From Bin5 sp965221345 (lineage in GTDB: Bacteria > Chloroflexota > Anaerolineae > Caldilineales > Caldilineaceae): a stretch of 64,000 nt of DNA. The DNA is taken from contig CBDCSD010000001.1 of NCBI GenBank assembly GCA_965221345.1, forward strand, positions 310,001-374,000, in the 5' to 3' direction. Within the stretch, counting starts at the first letter, position 1, and the number at the start of each line of letters is the position of its first letter. Both the position numbers and the translations under genes were made by a program. Under the pieces are notes generated by a model. It was not told where the DNA came from. It was given only the letters and a program-made list of their open reading frames with translations, and did no database searches. This document shows, one piece after another, positions 1 to 8,301 of this stretch.

Positions 1-184
1 GATTGCCGAAAGTAAGCCACCTGCCGGCCGCAAGCGCCAACCGCCCGCCAAGCTCACCCCGACTAGGCAAATCCCCTTCCCCCCGCCGCACCACATCATA
101 GACCCGTCGGAACTGAACGAAGCTCACATAGATAGAGACGGCCACCGCCGCCAGAAAAATTAGCTTCTCGGCAAAAGTCAGCAT
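1..184 (-). CDS. N-terminus of a membrane protein, truncated by window edge
   Basis: Reading leftward from the ATG at 184-182, an uninterrupted frame of 61 codons runs off the window. It starts MLTFAEKLIFLAAVAVSIYV, a single hydrophobic segment, followed by a basic stretch (FRRVYDVVRRGEGD). This short TM followed by a basic linker resembles the start of membrane-anchored (Fe-S)-binding, heterodisulfide-reductase-related proteins of Chloroflexota, but no cysteine motif is in view, so the function is inference. No strong ribosome binding site is visible. The frame is free of stops to base 1 and the codon use matches neighbouring genes. Confidence 0.6.
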   Translation of the reverse strand, partial: MLTFAEKLIFLAAVAVSIYVSFVQFRRVYDVVRRGEGDLPSRGELGGRLALAAGRWLTFGN

Positions 185-375
185 GGCAGTTCGCACCCGC
201 TTCCGTGTACTGTGTTGGGACCACTGTGTTGGATCCGCTTCTCCGCCCTCCGGCGCCCTTCCGCGCAGGCGAGCATTGCACAATTATACACGCCCAACCT
301 GCATCCCAATATAGCTGCATTTCCCCCGCCGACAGGCGCCTCCTCCCCCATCCCCCAGCGGGACCCCCCTTCCCC

Positions 376-670
376 GCGCCCCTCCACGGATTAAAGGGTT
401 TCAAGGTGTTCTCCGTGCCCCTCCGTGGCCCTTCGTGGATCGAAGGGTTTAAGGTGTTCTTCGTGGCCCTTCGTGGATCAAAAGGTTTTAAGGTGTTCTT
501 AGTGGTCCTTCGTGGCCCTTCGTGGATCAAAAGGTTTTAGGTGTTCTCCGTGCCCCTCCGTGTCCCTCCGTGGATCAAAGGGTTTAAGGTGTTCTTCGTG
601 GCCCTTCGTGGATCAAAGGGTTTTGAAGTGTTCCTGTGTCCTTGGTGGATCAAAAGGTTCTAAGGTGTTC
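376..670. repeat. family A degenerate tandem repeat
   Basis: About six imperfect units of roughly 45-50 nt, each built from short phrases CCCTCCGTGG or CCCTTCGTGG, then ATCAAAGGGTTT and AAGGTGTTC. The same family recurs at 7486-7712 and as a single copy at 26403-26442. It is non-coding and has no unique spacers, so it is not a CRISPR array. Confidence 0.85.
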
Positions 671-790
671 CACCGTTCCGCCGTTCCACACACCCCCCAT
701 AAAGTAGCGCAGCAGACCGAACACGCCTATACTTCAGTGATCACGAACCATCAACCACCAGTCTTCAACACTATCGTACATTCGCGGCAG

Positions 791-827
791 TTCACTAAAA
801 ACTAAAAACTGACTACTAAAAACTGCA
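791..827 (+). repeat. family C intergenic element
   Basis: Three ACTAAAAACT-like phrases just upstream of the MFS start. Related copies lie at 4964, 9041, 10033, 26672, 31021, 31231, 32419 and 33381, and in reverse orientation at 9995 and 60898. Confidence 0.8.
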
Positions 828-843
828 GTTCACGGAATCCCCG

Positions 844-2208
844 ATGCTCGGAACCATAATCCCTGCCCGCAGATTCGCCATCGCAATGGTGCGCCGCATG
901 TTGCAGGTAGATCTGCCGGCCTCCGTCCGTTCCGATGAGGATGTCGAGGCCGAAGTATGGCGCAACTACAACTGGAACTTCGCCGTAAATGTAACCGATG
1001 GCGCCCTCTTCCTACTGGCCCAGAGCCTCATGTCGGCGACGACGATCCTCCCCTTCTTCGTCAGCAGGCTCACCGATAACCCCTTCTACTTCGGCCTGCT
1101 CGCAGTGATCGCCAACGGCGGCTGGTTCTTTCCCCAGCTCTTCAGCGCCGGGTCGATCGAACGCACTGCCCGCAAAAAACCCTGGTTGATCAATCTGGGA
1201 TTCTTCCTCGAACGCCTTCCGCTCGTCCTCCTGACCGCAACTGCCCTCCTCGCAGTCCGTTCACCCTCTTGGGCCCTGACCCTCTTCCTGCTGGCATTTG
1301 CCGTCTACAACCTCGGCGCCGGCATCATCGCTCCCGCATGGCAGGACCTGATCGCCGTCTGTTTTCCCGCCACGCGCCGCGGGCGCATGATGGGCGTAAC
1401 CATGTTCGTAGGCGGCATCGCCGGCGCTCTGGGTGCCATCGGCAGCAGCCGCATTCTGGAGACTCTGCCCTTCCCCCGCAATTTCCTCATCCTGTTCGGG
1501 CTGGCTACCATCCTCATGTTCCTCGGCTGGGCAGTCCTGGCCCTTACGCGTGAGCCCGTGCGCCAGGTCCCGCGCACCGACGAGAACCGTCTCCGCATCT
1601 GGACCAGGCTGGGCCGGATCCTGCGGCGGGATCAAAACTTCCGCCGCTTCCTCATCGCCCGCGGCCTGCTGGCCGTCGGCGGCATGGGCATGGCCTTCGT
1701 TACCGTCGCCGCCGTCAGCAAATGGGACGTCTCGGGCGGCACCGTCGGCAACTACACCGTCGCCCTGCTGGTCGGCCAATCGGTCAGCAATCTGCTGTTT
1801 GGGCTGCTGGCCGACCGCAAAGGGCATAAGCCGCCGCTCGTACTCGGCGGGCTGGCCGCCGCCTCGGCCTATATCATCGCCGGCCTCACGACGAATCCGC
1901 TCCTCTACTACCTGGTCTTCCTGCTCCTCGGCGTCTATTTCAGCGCCACCTTCGTCTCCGGCCTCATGATCGTGCTCGAGTTCGTCGGGCCGGAACAGCG
2001 CCCCACCTACATCGGCGCCACCAACTCCATCATCGGCGCCATCAATGTCGTCATTCCCCTCCTTGGCGGCTGGCTGGCCACCTTCAGCTACGGCTATCTC
2101 TTCGCCCTCAGCGCCGCCGCCGGGCTGCTGGGCGTCCTGCTGATGTGGTTCTGGGTCGTCGATCCCCGCCACACCGGCGAACACGCAATCGCCGACGGAA
2201 ACGGCTGA
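844..2208 (+). CDS. MFS transporter
   Basis: A 454-residue polytopic protein with about twelve hydrophobic segments, two halves separated by a charged loop around residues 235-270 (REPVRQVPRTDENRLR). The loops after TM2 and TM8 carry short basic motifs (for example LADRKGHKPP), typical of the major facilitator superfamily. Substrate cannot be read from sequence; drug or metabolite efflux is a guess. The first ATG at 844 has only a weak GGAA upstream; the in-frame ATGs at 886 and 898 are alternatives, since the first conserved residues begin near residue 20. It is followed after 63 bases by the sucrase/ferredoxin-like gene on the same strand. Confidence 0.88.
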   Translation: MLGTIIPARRFAIAMVRRMLQVDLPASVRSDEDVEAEVWRNYNWNFAVNVTDGALFLLAQSLMSATTILPFFVSRLTDNPFYFGLLAVIANGGWFFPQLFSAGSIERTARKKPWLINLGFFLERLPLVLLTATALLAVRSPSWALTLFLLAFAVYNLGAGIIAPAWQDLIAVCFPATRRGRMMGVTMFVGGIAGALGAIGSSRILETLPFPRNFLILFGLATILMFLGWAVLALTREPVRQVPRTDENRLRIWTRLGRILRRDQNFRRFLIARGLLAVGGMGMAFVTVAAVSKWDVSGGTVGNYTVALLVGQSVSNLLFGLLADRKGHKPPLVLGGLAAASAYIIAGLTTNPLLYYLVFLLLGVYFSATFVSGLMIVLEFVGPEQRPTYIGATNSIIGAINVVIPLLGGWLATFSYGYLFALSAAAGLLGVLLMWFWVVDPRHTGEHAIADGNG

Positions 2209-2271
2209 CTTGCGCCCAGTCCGTAATCGTGGTAGAAATTCAGAAAAGCGTATACCCCAGGGAGACTAACA

Positions 2272-3210
2272 ATGACACTGACCCACATCTGTTCTCAACT
2301 TTCAAGCACCTCCGGCGAAGCCATCTACGGCACTGCCGGCAACGGCACAGATGTCTGGTTTGTGCTCGAATATCCCGGAGTGTGGGGCGGCAAAGCGATG
2401 GAAGAAAGCAAGCTGGACGATGCCTTGAAGGCCCACTTGCAACAAGCCGTCGCCGCCACGCCCGGCGCCCGCCTCCAGCTCATCAAGCGCGGCGAGAACC
2501 GCAACGGCCATTCCCTCAGCTTCTTCATCGGCCTCTCCATGGAGGATACGACCGCACTCTATCGCTTCAAACTGGCCGATTTCGCCGATCTGGCCGCGAT
2601 GGACCTGCCCGCCATGGTTGCCGAGATACGCACCGCGCCCGCGCGCTACGCCGCCCACAAACACAACGAACCCCTCTTTCTCGTCTGCACCAACGGCAGC
2701 CGCGATCGCTGCTGCGGCACATTGGGCGTGCCCGTCTATCTCACCATGGCCGCCTACGCCGGTGACCAGGTCTGGCAGACCACCCACACCGGCGGCCACC
2801 GCTTCGCCGCCACCATGATCGTCCTGCCGCACGGCCTCTACTACGGCCGCCTCGGCGCCGAGGACGCCACCGCCATCGTCGACTCCTACAACGCCGGCGA
2901 CGTCTATGCCCTCGACCGCTACCGCGGCCGTTCCTGCTATCTGGCGCCCGTGCAAGCCGCCGAGTACTACCTGCGCGCCGAAACCCACCAGTATGCGCTC
3001 GACGCCTTCTCCCTCCTCGACGCCGACCACGAAGACGACGTATGGACCTGCCGCTTCCGCTCCAACGGCGATGACCTCGTCCATGAGCTCTTCGTTCGCG
3101 CCGAAGAATCCGAGTTCATCATCCCGTTGAGCTGCCGCAAACCCGACACCGAGCGCGTCCCCCAATACCGGCTGCTCTCCTATTCCGTGCAGGCGCCCGT
3201 CCCGGCATAA
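2272..3210 (+). CDS. sucrase/ferredoxin-like protein
   Basis: A 312-residue protein matching the Suc_Fer-like family (thioredoxin-like [2Fe-2S] ferredoxin fold). Visible signatures are VCTNGSRDRCCG near residues 137-148, with the cysteines expected to bind the cluster, and the histidine-rich TTHTGGHRFAATM near 170-182 followed by LPHGLYYG. Members are soluble proteins proposed to act in electron transfer; no substrate is known. The start at 2272 is preceded by CAGGGAG at a good distance. It probably forms a short transcription unit with the preceding MFS gene, although the pairing does not define a pathway. Confidence 0.85.
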   Translation: MTLTHICSQLSSTSGEAIYGTAGNGTDVWFVLEYPGVWGGKAMEESKLDDALKAHLQQAVAATPGARLQLIKRGENRNGHSLSFFIGLSMEDTTALYRFKLADFADLAAMDLPAMVAEIRTAPARYAAHKHNEPLFLVCTNGSRDRCCGTLGVPVYLTMAAYAGDQVWQTTHTGGHRFAATMIVLPHGLYYGRLGAEDATAIVDSYNAGDVYALDRYRGRSCYLAPVQAAEYYLRAETHQYALDAFSLLDADHEDDVWTCRFRSNGDDLVHELFVRAEESEFIIPLSCRKPDTERVPQYRLLSYSVQAPVPA

Positions 3211-3743
3211 GATCCACCACCAGCCCAACCACATACAAGTGCGGCGGGATCCATCGGGATCCCGCCTTTAATGCAACCTCAAATTCATACCAGAACCCAT
3301 CACGCGCTCCCTCCCCTCCCCTCCCCCCTCACGCCTCGCCCTCGTCGCCAGGCGCGCATGCACGAAGCCCACTATCCACTATTCACTATCCACTATCCAC
3401 TATTCACTATCCACTATCCACTATTCACTATCCACTATCCACTATCCACTAACCCCTGCAGTTCCGTCCCCCCGCGCAACGAAAGTTAAATCCTCAGTAA
3501 ACCTACCTTAACAGCCGCCTTTACGACTACCGCAAAAAAATGCGCCCGTTTTCGCCAAATTTCAGCCCTCAGATGTGCTACACTTCTCTGGCGCGCGGCA
3601 TTGCGAATGGCAATGCGGGCGCGTACCTGTTTACAGGCCTTCCTGTCACCTCCGATCCGGACGGAGCGCAGCTTGGCTTCATAACAGACATTTTCCAACA
3701 GAGGCGTATTAACCCACGTATACAAATGGAAAGGGAGTCTTGC
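3211..3743. other. non-coding interval with heptamer tandem repeat
   Basis: About 530 bases without a supported gene. It contains the CTATCCA heptamer array (3372-3448) and then a promoter-proximal stretch before the iron-binding protein. The upstream extension of that frame to 3540 lacks a signal peptide in a sensible place and is not used. Confidence 0.7.
3372..3448. repeat. family B heptamer tandem array
   Basis: Eleven contiguous 7-nt units. CTATCCA is the main form; units 2, 5 and 8 are CTATTCA, giving a 21-nt higher-order period. The array ends in CTAACCCCTGC. Short relatives with the same ending lie at 5958-5986 and 11950-11976. Confidence 0.92.
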
Positions 3744-4790
3744 ATGTCTGTGAAGAGTATGGGCGGGGTACAGTTGGTTCTGGTCGTTCTGGCCGGCCTG
3801 CTGCTGACCGCCTGTGTGCCGATTCAGGCGCCGGCGGAAATGGAGAGCGCAGGCGAAGCTACGGAACTGACCATCTATTCAGGCCGCAACGAGAATCTGG
3901 TAGGGCCTCTGCTCGAGCGCTACCAGGAAGTGAGCGGCGTCAAAGTCAATGTGCGCTATGGCGGCACCGCCGAACTGGCCGCTACCATTCTGGAAGAAGG
4001 ACAGAATTCACCGGCCGACGTCTTCTTCGGCCAGGACGCCGGCGCGCTCGGCGCGCTCTCTCTGGCGGGTCGCTTCACCCAGCTGCCGGCAGAGATCCTG
4101 GATAGGGTCGATGCCCGCTTCCAGAGCGGAAGCGGCGACTGGGTCGGCGCCAGCGGCCGCGCCCGTGTCTTCGTTTACAACACCGAAATGCTCAGCGAGG
4201 ACGATCTGCCCGACGACATCTGGGCCTTGACCGATCCAAAATGGAAAGGGAAGGTCGGCTGGGCGCCAACCAATGGCAGCTTCCAGGCCTTTGTCACCGC
4301 CGTCCGCGTGCTCGAAGGCGAGGACCGCGCACAGGAATGGCTCGAAGCGATGATAGCCAACGACGTGCAAATATATGCCAAGAACACGCCCATCGTCGAG
4401 GCCACCGGCAAGGGCGAGGTCGTGCTGGGTCTGGTAAACCACTACTATCTGTACAGATTCCTGGCCGAAGATCCCGATTTCAAAGCCAAGAACCACCACC
4501 CATCCGCCGGTGACGCCGGCTCCATGATCAACGTGGCCGGCGTTGGCATCCTCGATACCGCCAAGGATCAAGCCGCTGCCGAGGCCTTCGTCGCCTTCCT
4601 GCTCTCAGACGAGGCGCAGACCTACTTCTCCGAGGAGACCAACGAATATCCCCTCGTAGCAGGCGTGCCTGCCACCGCCGAAGGGCTGCTGCCCCTGGCC
4701 GACGTAACCACGCCCGAACTGGACCTGACCGACCTCGACGATCTGGAGGGCACGCTGCAGCTTCTCCAAGAGGTAAACGCACTGCAGTAA
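3744..4790 (+). CDS. ferric iron ABC transporter substrate-binding lipoprotein
   Basis: A 348-residue lipoprotein: hydrophobic signal with lipobox LLTAC, then a periplasmic binding fold beginning LTIYSGRNENLVGPLLERY. The FbpA/FutA-type features are VRYGGTAELAATI, DVFFGQDAGALG and the tyrosine cluster NHYYLYRF near the C-terminal lobe, where the paired tyrosines of this family bind Fe3+. It should deliver Fe3+ to an inner-membrane importer, but no permease or ATPase gene is adjacent. The start at 3744 is chosen because AAGGGAG sits six bases upstream and the signal peptide begins there; longer in-frame starts exist at 3540 and 3726. A strong hairpin follows the stop. Confidence 0.87.
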   Translation: MSVKSMGGVQLVLVVLAGLLLTACVPIQAPAEMESAGEATELTIYSGRNENLVGPLLERYQEVSGVKVNVRYGGTAELAATILEEGQNSPADVFFGQDAGALGALSLAGRFTQLPAEILDRVDARFQSGSGDWVGASGRARVFVYNTEMLSEDDLPDDIWALTDPKWKGKVGWAPTNGSFQAFVTAVRVLEGEDRAQEWLEAMIANDVQIYAKNTPIVEATGKGEVVLGLVNHYYLYRFLAEDPDFKAKNHHPSAGDAGSMINVAGVGILDTAKDQAAAEAFVAFLLSDEAQTYFSEETNEYPLVAGVPATAEGLLPLADVTTPELDLTDLDDLEGTLQLLQEVNALQ

Positions 4791-4822
4791 GGGACGGCTT
4801 TTCCTCCTTTACCCCAAAAAAA

Positions 4823-4856
4823 CCGGCGGACGTCGTGAAGTTGCGACGTCCGCCGG
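4823..4856 (+). terminator. hairpin terminator after iron-binding protein
   Basis: A perfect 13-bp stem (CCGGCGGACGTCG with its complement) with an 8-nt loop, 32 bases after the stop at 4790. The following tract is only moderately T-rich; on the opposite strand an A-run at 4815-4822 would give a U-tail, so it may work in both directions. Confidence 0.75.
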
Positions 4857-4963
4857 GTGTGTTCCCCTCTTTATTCCCGCTATTCGTGCGAGTTCAATCC
4901 AATACCAAGACGTTTCAAAAGCAAATAGCTCAAAACCGGTGAACTACCGCGCACGAGCGGGGT

Positions 4964-4981
4964 TTACTAAAAACTAGAAAC
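4964..4981 (+). repeat. short family C element
   Basis: TACTAAAAACTAGAAACT abuts the 3' end of the Mrp gene, reading toward that coding region as other copies do. Confidence 0.7.
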
Positions 4982-4982
4982 T

Positions 4983-5822
4983 TCATACGATCTTCAACTG
5001 CGGTGGGCTGCCCCCCGACAAGGCGCGCAACTGCACCACGACCTTCTGAGCCAGCGCGCCGAACGTGCGCGCCGCAGCGCTCTCGGGGTTGGCCACCACG
5101 ATCGGCCTACCCAGGTCTCCGGACGCGCTGATATCGGCGTCCAGGGCGATATCGCCCAGCAGGTCCGCGTCCAGTTCGCGGGCCGCTGTGGCGCCGCCGC
5201 CGTGGCCGAAAATCTCCCCGCTCATATTTTCGATCACGCCCAGAATCGGCACTTCGAGCTGCTCGAAGGCCGCCGCCCCCCGCCGCGCATCCGCAACCGA
5301 CACCATCTGCGGCATTGTTACGATCAGCCCGCCGCTCAGCGGCGCAATCTGCGCCAGCGAAAGCTGCGCGTCTCCTGTGCCCGGCGGCAGATCCACGATC
5401 AGATAGTCCAACGCCCCCCAGCCCACATCGCTGAAGAGTTGCTGGATCGCCTTGTGCAGCATCGGTCCCCGCCAAATCAGCGCCTGTTCCGGCGGCAGCA
5501 AAAAGCCCATGCTCATAAATCGAACACCATGGGCTTCGGCTGGAATCAGCTTGCCGCCCACCACCGGAGGCATCGCATCCACGCCCATCATGATCGGGAT
5601 ATTCGGCCCGTAGATATCTGCATCCAGCAGGCCAACCTGGGCGCCGGTCTGAGCCAGACTCACCGCCAGGTTGACGCTGACCGTGCTCTTGCCGACACCC
5701 CCTTTACCGCTCGCAACCGCCACGATATTCTTGATCGGTATCCCCAACTTCGCCTCAATACGCGGGTCGAAAGGGGGCTCTTCCGGCTGGTCGCCGGCAC
5801 CATCGATATTGCCACTAGCCAT
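4983..5822 (-). CDS. Mrp/NBP35-type P-loop ATPase lacking the CxxC motif
   Basis: A 279-residue cytosolic ATPase of the Mrp/ApbC (SIMIBI) family, which normally carries Fe-S clusters to apoproteins. Visible are the deviant Walker A SGKGGVGKST (residues 38-47), LLDADIYGPN (65-74) and IVDLPPGTGD (142-151). The family's CxxC, normally placed after GVIENMS, is absent: the sequence passes from ENMS directly to GEIFGHGGG (about 198-210), as if the cysteine loop were deleted. There is also no N-terminal DUF59 domain. It may therefore work as a cysteine-less ATPase or carrier. Transcribed toward a family C element right after its stop. Confidence 0.88.
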   Translation of the reverse strand: MASGNIDGAGDQPEEPPFDPRIEAKLGIPIKNIVAVASGKGGVGKSTVSVNLAVSLAQTGAQVGLLDADIYGPNIPIMMGVDAMPPVVGGKLIPAEAHGVRFMSMGFLLPPEQALIWRGPMLHKAIQQLFSDVGWGALDYLIVDLPPGTGDAQLSLAQIAPLSGGLIVTMPQMVSVADARRGAAAFEQLEVPILGVIENMSGEIFGHGGGATAARELDADLLGDIALDADISASGDLGRPIVVANPESAAARTFGALAQKVVVQLRALSGGSPPQLKIV

Positions 5823-5957
5823 AATCAGTTCCTATCCTCCCAATCCTGGCAGACCGCCACAACAGCTCTGCCAAGATGTTGAATGCCTGCTGCTACCTTA
5901 CTCTTCCCCCACGCGCCTGTCAAAAAAGGGCAGACACGCTACGCGTACGAGTGGGGT

Positions 5958-5986
5958 CACTAACCACTATCCACTAACCCCTGCTC
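5958..5986. repeat. short family B element
   Basis: Contains CACTATCCACTAACCCCTGC, matching the end of the 3372-3448 heptamer array, and abuts the stop of the FAD oxidoreductase. Confidence 0.6.
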
Positions 5987-7330
5987 TTCCACAATCATCC
6001 TCGCCGCCCGCTGCCCAATCTCAACCGCATAGTTCGTCCCCCGGTCCCACGGGTACACCTGGCTCATCGATGCGAAATAAAGGCCCCGCAGCGGAGTGCG
6101 CAGCTCCGGGATCATGTCAGCGTAGCCCCGGACCGGTACCGGCTGCGCATACGAAGCGCGATGCAACCACGCGCCCGTCACCCATTCGGGCCGGAAGTCG
6201 CGGTTGAAGCGCGGCAGTGCCGGCAGGAACTCCGCCAGCAGCTCCTCCTGCGACATCGAAAAATAGCGGTGCGACGGCTCCAGGTAGTCGCCCAGATAGA
6301 GCAGGTGATCGCCGCCATAGTGGCTCGGGTCGATCATGTTGGTGTGTTCGACCAGCACCAGGAACGGCAGCCCTTCCGCTTTGGGCACGTTCACCCAATA
6401 GGTATCTTTGAGCAGAGGGCGATCCAGCGCCACCGTCATAACCACCGCCCCCATATGACGCAGCGAGGCCAGCTGCGACAGATAACTGGCCGGCAGCTCC
6501 GGCGCAAGCCGCTGCATCAGCCCCGGGCTGACCGTCGAGAGCACGACATCAAAACTACGCTCCGCCGCCGCCGCGCCATCTTCTTCTCCCTTCTCCCCGC
6601 TCTCAACCCTGAAGCCGCCACCCGGCAGCGGCGTCACCGCGCGCACCGGCGCATTGGTCTCGATCGTTACGCCCCGAACGCGCACCGCCGCCCCGAGCCT
6701 GTCCACGAACGCCTGAAATCCCCCCTGATAGTAGCCGAGACGGGGTGTGCGTTTGTAGACTCTGGCCCAGAACCAGGCCAGATTGACATCCCGAAAATGG
6801 GGGCCGAATTTCCCTTCCAGCATCGGCGCCCACAGTTTGCCGTAGGCAATCTCCCCCATCCACTGCGCCAGCCATTCATCGGCCAGAAGCCGGTCAAACG
6901 CGCGCCAGGGTGGGCGGGGATGATATTTCAGATAGGCCAACACCAGCCCCATCCGCAGCTTCTGCGGCATCGACAAGTGCGGAAACCGCAGCATGTGCAA
7001 GGGGCTGTCGAGAGGATAGTTCGCGCCCCGGTGGTGGATCACCGTCGAGGGCCGGTGGATCTGCAACAGATCGCCCGCGCCGATCGTTTCCGTCAGCCGC
7101 ATAATATCGTCATCGTTGGTGAAGAGATGATGATAGAACTTCTCCAGCGGCCACTCCCAGCTTGTCCGCCCCTTGAAACCGGCCGCCAGTCCACCCAGCT
7201 CCGGCCCATTCTCGAAAATATGCACCTGCGCATTGCCCGCGCCCGCCAGCTCGTAGGCCGCGGCGAGCCCAGCGACCCCGCCGCCAATGATGCCGATCCG
7301 AACTGCTCCCTCTCCTTGAGAACCCATCAA
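5960..7330 (-). CDS. FAD-dependent amine-oxidase-like oxidoreductase
   Basis: A 456-residue flavoprotein. The N-terminal Rossmann dinucleotide motif IGIIGGGVAGLAAAYEL (from about residue 12), the acidic residue of FENGPELGGLA, and the C-terminal FAD-binding segment (GLYFASMSQVYPWDRGTNYAVEIG) place it in the protoporphyrinogen-oxidase/phytoene-desaturase/UDP-galactopyranose-mutase-like superfamily. The central region (MLEGKFGPHFRDVNLAWFWARV) matches the NAD(P)/FAD-dependent oxidoreductases often found with cell-surface polysaccharide genes. The substrate is unknown. The start at 7330 has an in-frame alternative one codon downstream; the conserved part begins at VRIGIIG. No genes of a clear pathway surround it. 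Confidence 0.83.
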   Translation of the reverse strand: MMGSQGEGAVRIGIIGGGVAGLAAAYELAGAGNAQVHIFENGPELGGLAAGFKGRTSWEWPLEKFYHHLFTNDDDIMRLTETIGAGDLLQIHRPSTVIHHRGANYPLDSPLHMLRFPHLSMPQKLRMGLVLAYLKYHPRPPWRAFDRLLADEWLAQWMGEIAYGKLWAPMLEGKFGPHFRDVNLAWFWARVYKRTPRLGYYQGGFQAFVDRLGAAVRVRGVTIETNAPVRAVTPLPGGGFRVESGEKGEEDGAAAAERSFDVVLSTVSPGLMQRLAPELPASYLSQLASLRHMGAVVMTVALDRPLLKDTYWVNVPKAEGLPFLVLVEHTNMIDPSHYGGDHLLYLGDYLEPSHRYFSMSQEELLAEFLPALPRFNRDFRPEWVTGAWLHRASYAQPVPVRGYADMIPELRTPLRGLYFASMSQVYPWDRGTNYAVEIGQRAARMIVEEQGLVDSG

Positions 7331-7485
7331 CGTTCTGCCCTGTCGTGAACTGCCGTGCCGCTAGGTATCGTTAACATTCGGAAAATCCCATTCAAAATGC
7401 AACACAAACAGGACGCCTCCGGTCAAAATCAGACCGCTGCCCACCAGATTCTCCTGTTCTTCGCGTCCCTCCGCACCCTCCGCGG

Positions 7486-7712
7486 ATCAAAAAAGGTGTT
7501 CTCCGTGCCCCTCCGTGCCCCTCTGTGCCCCTCCGTGTCCCTCCGTGGATCAAAAGGGTTTAAGATGCTCTCCGCGCCCCTCCGCGTCCTCCGCGGATCA
7601 AAAAAGGTGTTCTCCGCGCCCCTCCGTGCCCTCCGCGGACAAAAAAAGGTGTTCTCCGTGCCCCTCCGTGTCCCTCCGTGGATCAAAGCCGTTAAAGGTG
7701 TTCTCCGCACCC
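7486..7712. repeat. family A degenerate tandem repeat, second array
   Basis: About five imperfect units with CCCCTCCGTG, CTCCGCGGATCAAAA and AAGGTGTTCTCCG phrases, clearly related to the array at 376-670. Confidence 0.85.
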
Positions 7713-7760
7713 CTCCGTCGATAGCCCCAATGACGTTTCACCGCTAAACAGCCGAACCTG

Positions 7761-7793
7761 AAAAGAAAAAACCAGCGCACAGAAGGCGCTGGT
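7761..7793 (-). terminator. rho-independent terminator
   Basis: Stem ACCAGCGC with its perfect complement around a 7-nt loop. Read on the minus strand the hairpin is followed by TTTTTTCTTTT (plus-strand A-run at 7761-7770), 46 bases past the stop of the CxxC protein gene. Confidence 0.85.
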
Positions 7794-7839
7794 TTATGTG
7801 CAGTTGTGGAGCGCTGCCTTTCCCCGCACAACATGCTGG

Positions 7840-8202
7840 TCAGGCGGCCAGTGACAGCTTTCCCATGCCGCTCAACTGGCGGTCGATTTCGTCCTGGGCT
7901 ATGCTGTAAAGCCGCAACAGATCTGCGTCAGTCCCCTTGTACGTGCGGATCGTCTGCAGCGAGCAGAACGCGCAGCCCCGCAGGAATTTATAATAGTTGC
8001 TATGGCACTTCATACAGTCACCCAGGTTGATCATCATCAGTACGAAGGCCAGACTATCCGGGTGCGTATCGGACAACATCGAAACTCGATCAACCAGTTC
8101 ACGCCAGCTATCGCCGCGCAGATCCCGCAACGACGGGATCAGGTAGGCCGGGAAGAACAACTCTGCCTTTCCGTCGAGTACCGCATCATTTACATCAACC
8201 AT
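7840..8202 (-). CDS. small CxxC protein of unknown function
   Basis: A 120-residue protein beginning MVDVNDAVLDGKAELFF; the start at 8202 is supported by GGGAGG just upstream, whereas the ORF could extend to 8235. It has two closely spaced cysteine pairs in GDCMKCHSNYYKFLRGCAFC (about residues 62-81), a spacing suitable for Zn or an Fe-S cluster. The rest is predicted helical. No named family is recognised. It has its own terminator, so it is probably expressed alone or with the hydrolase gene upstream at 8302-9000. Confidence 0.75.
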   Translation of the reverse strand: MVDVNDAVLDGKAELFFPAYLIPSLRDLRGDSWRELVDRVSMLSDTHPDSLAFVLMMINLGDCMKCHSNYYKFLRGCAFCSLQTIRTYKGTDADLLRLYSIAQDEIDRQLSGMGKLSLAA

Positions 8203-8301
8203 ACATCCTCCCTTCACTCGTCCAACGCACTTCACATGGGCGCATACACCACTGCCGGGGTGTCAACCGGCAAGACGCCCCCTTCAGCATATTTCCTGTC
8301 T

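Larger units (their letters stand above)
185..843. other. non-coding interval with dispersed repeats
   Basis: About 660 bases between the divergent membrane-protein fragment and the MFS gene. The open frames here (for example minus 530-96) are made of repeat sequence and have no family resemblance. It holds a family A repeat array (376-670) and one family C element (791-827). Confidence 0.7.
7331..7839. other. non-coding interval with family A repeats
   Basis: About 510 bases between the divergent-side start of the FAD enzyme and the CxxC protein. Occupied by a family A array (7486-7712) and a terminator (7761-7793); the frames in it are repeat artefacts. Confidence 0.75.

Noticed and set aside
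96..530. 144-residue minus ORF at the left end
   Set aside because: Most of it is family A repeat sequence, and it conflicts with the better supported membrane-protein frame ending at 184.
3372..3448. Possible CRISPR array
   Set aside because: The units are contiguous 7-mers without spacers, and no cas gene is present. The same applies to the decamer arrays and family A repeats.
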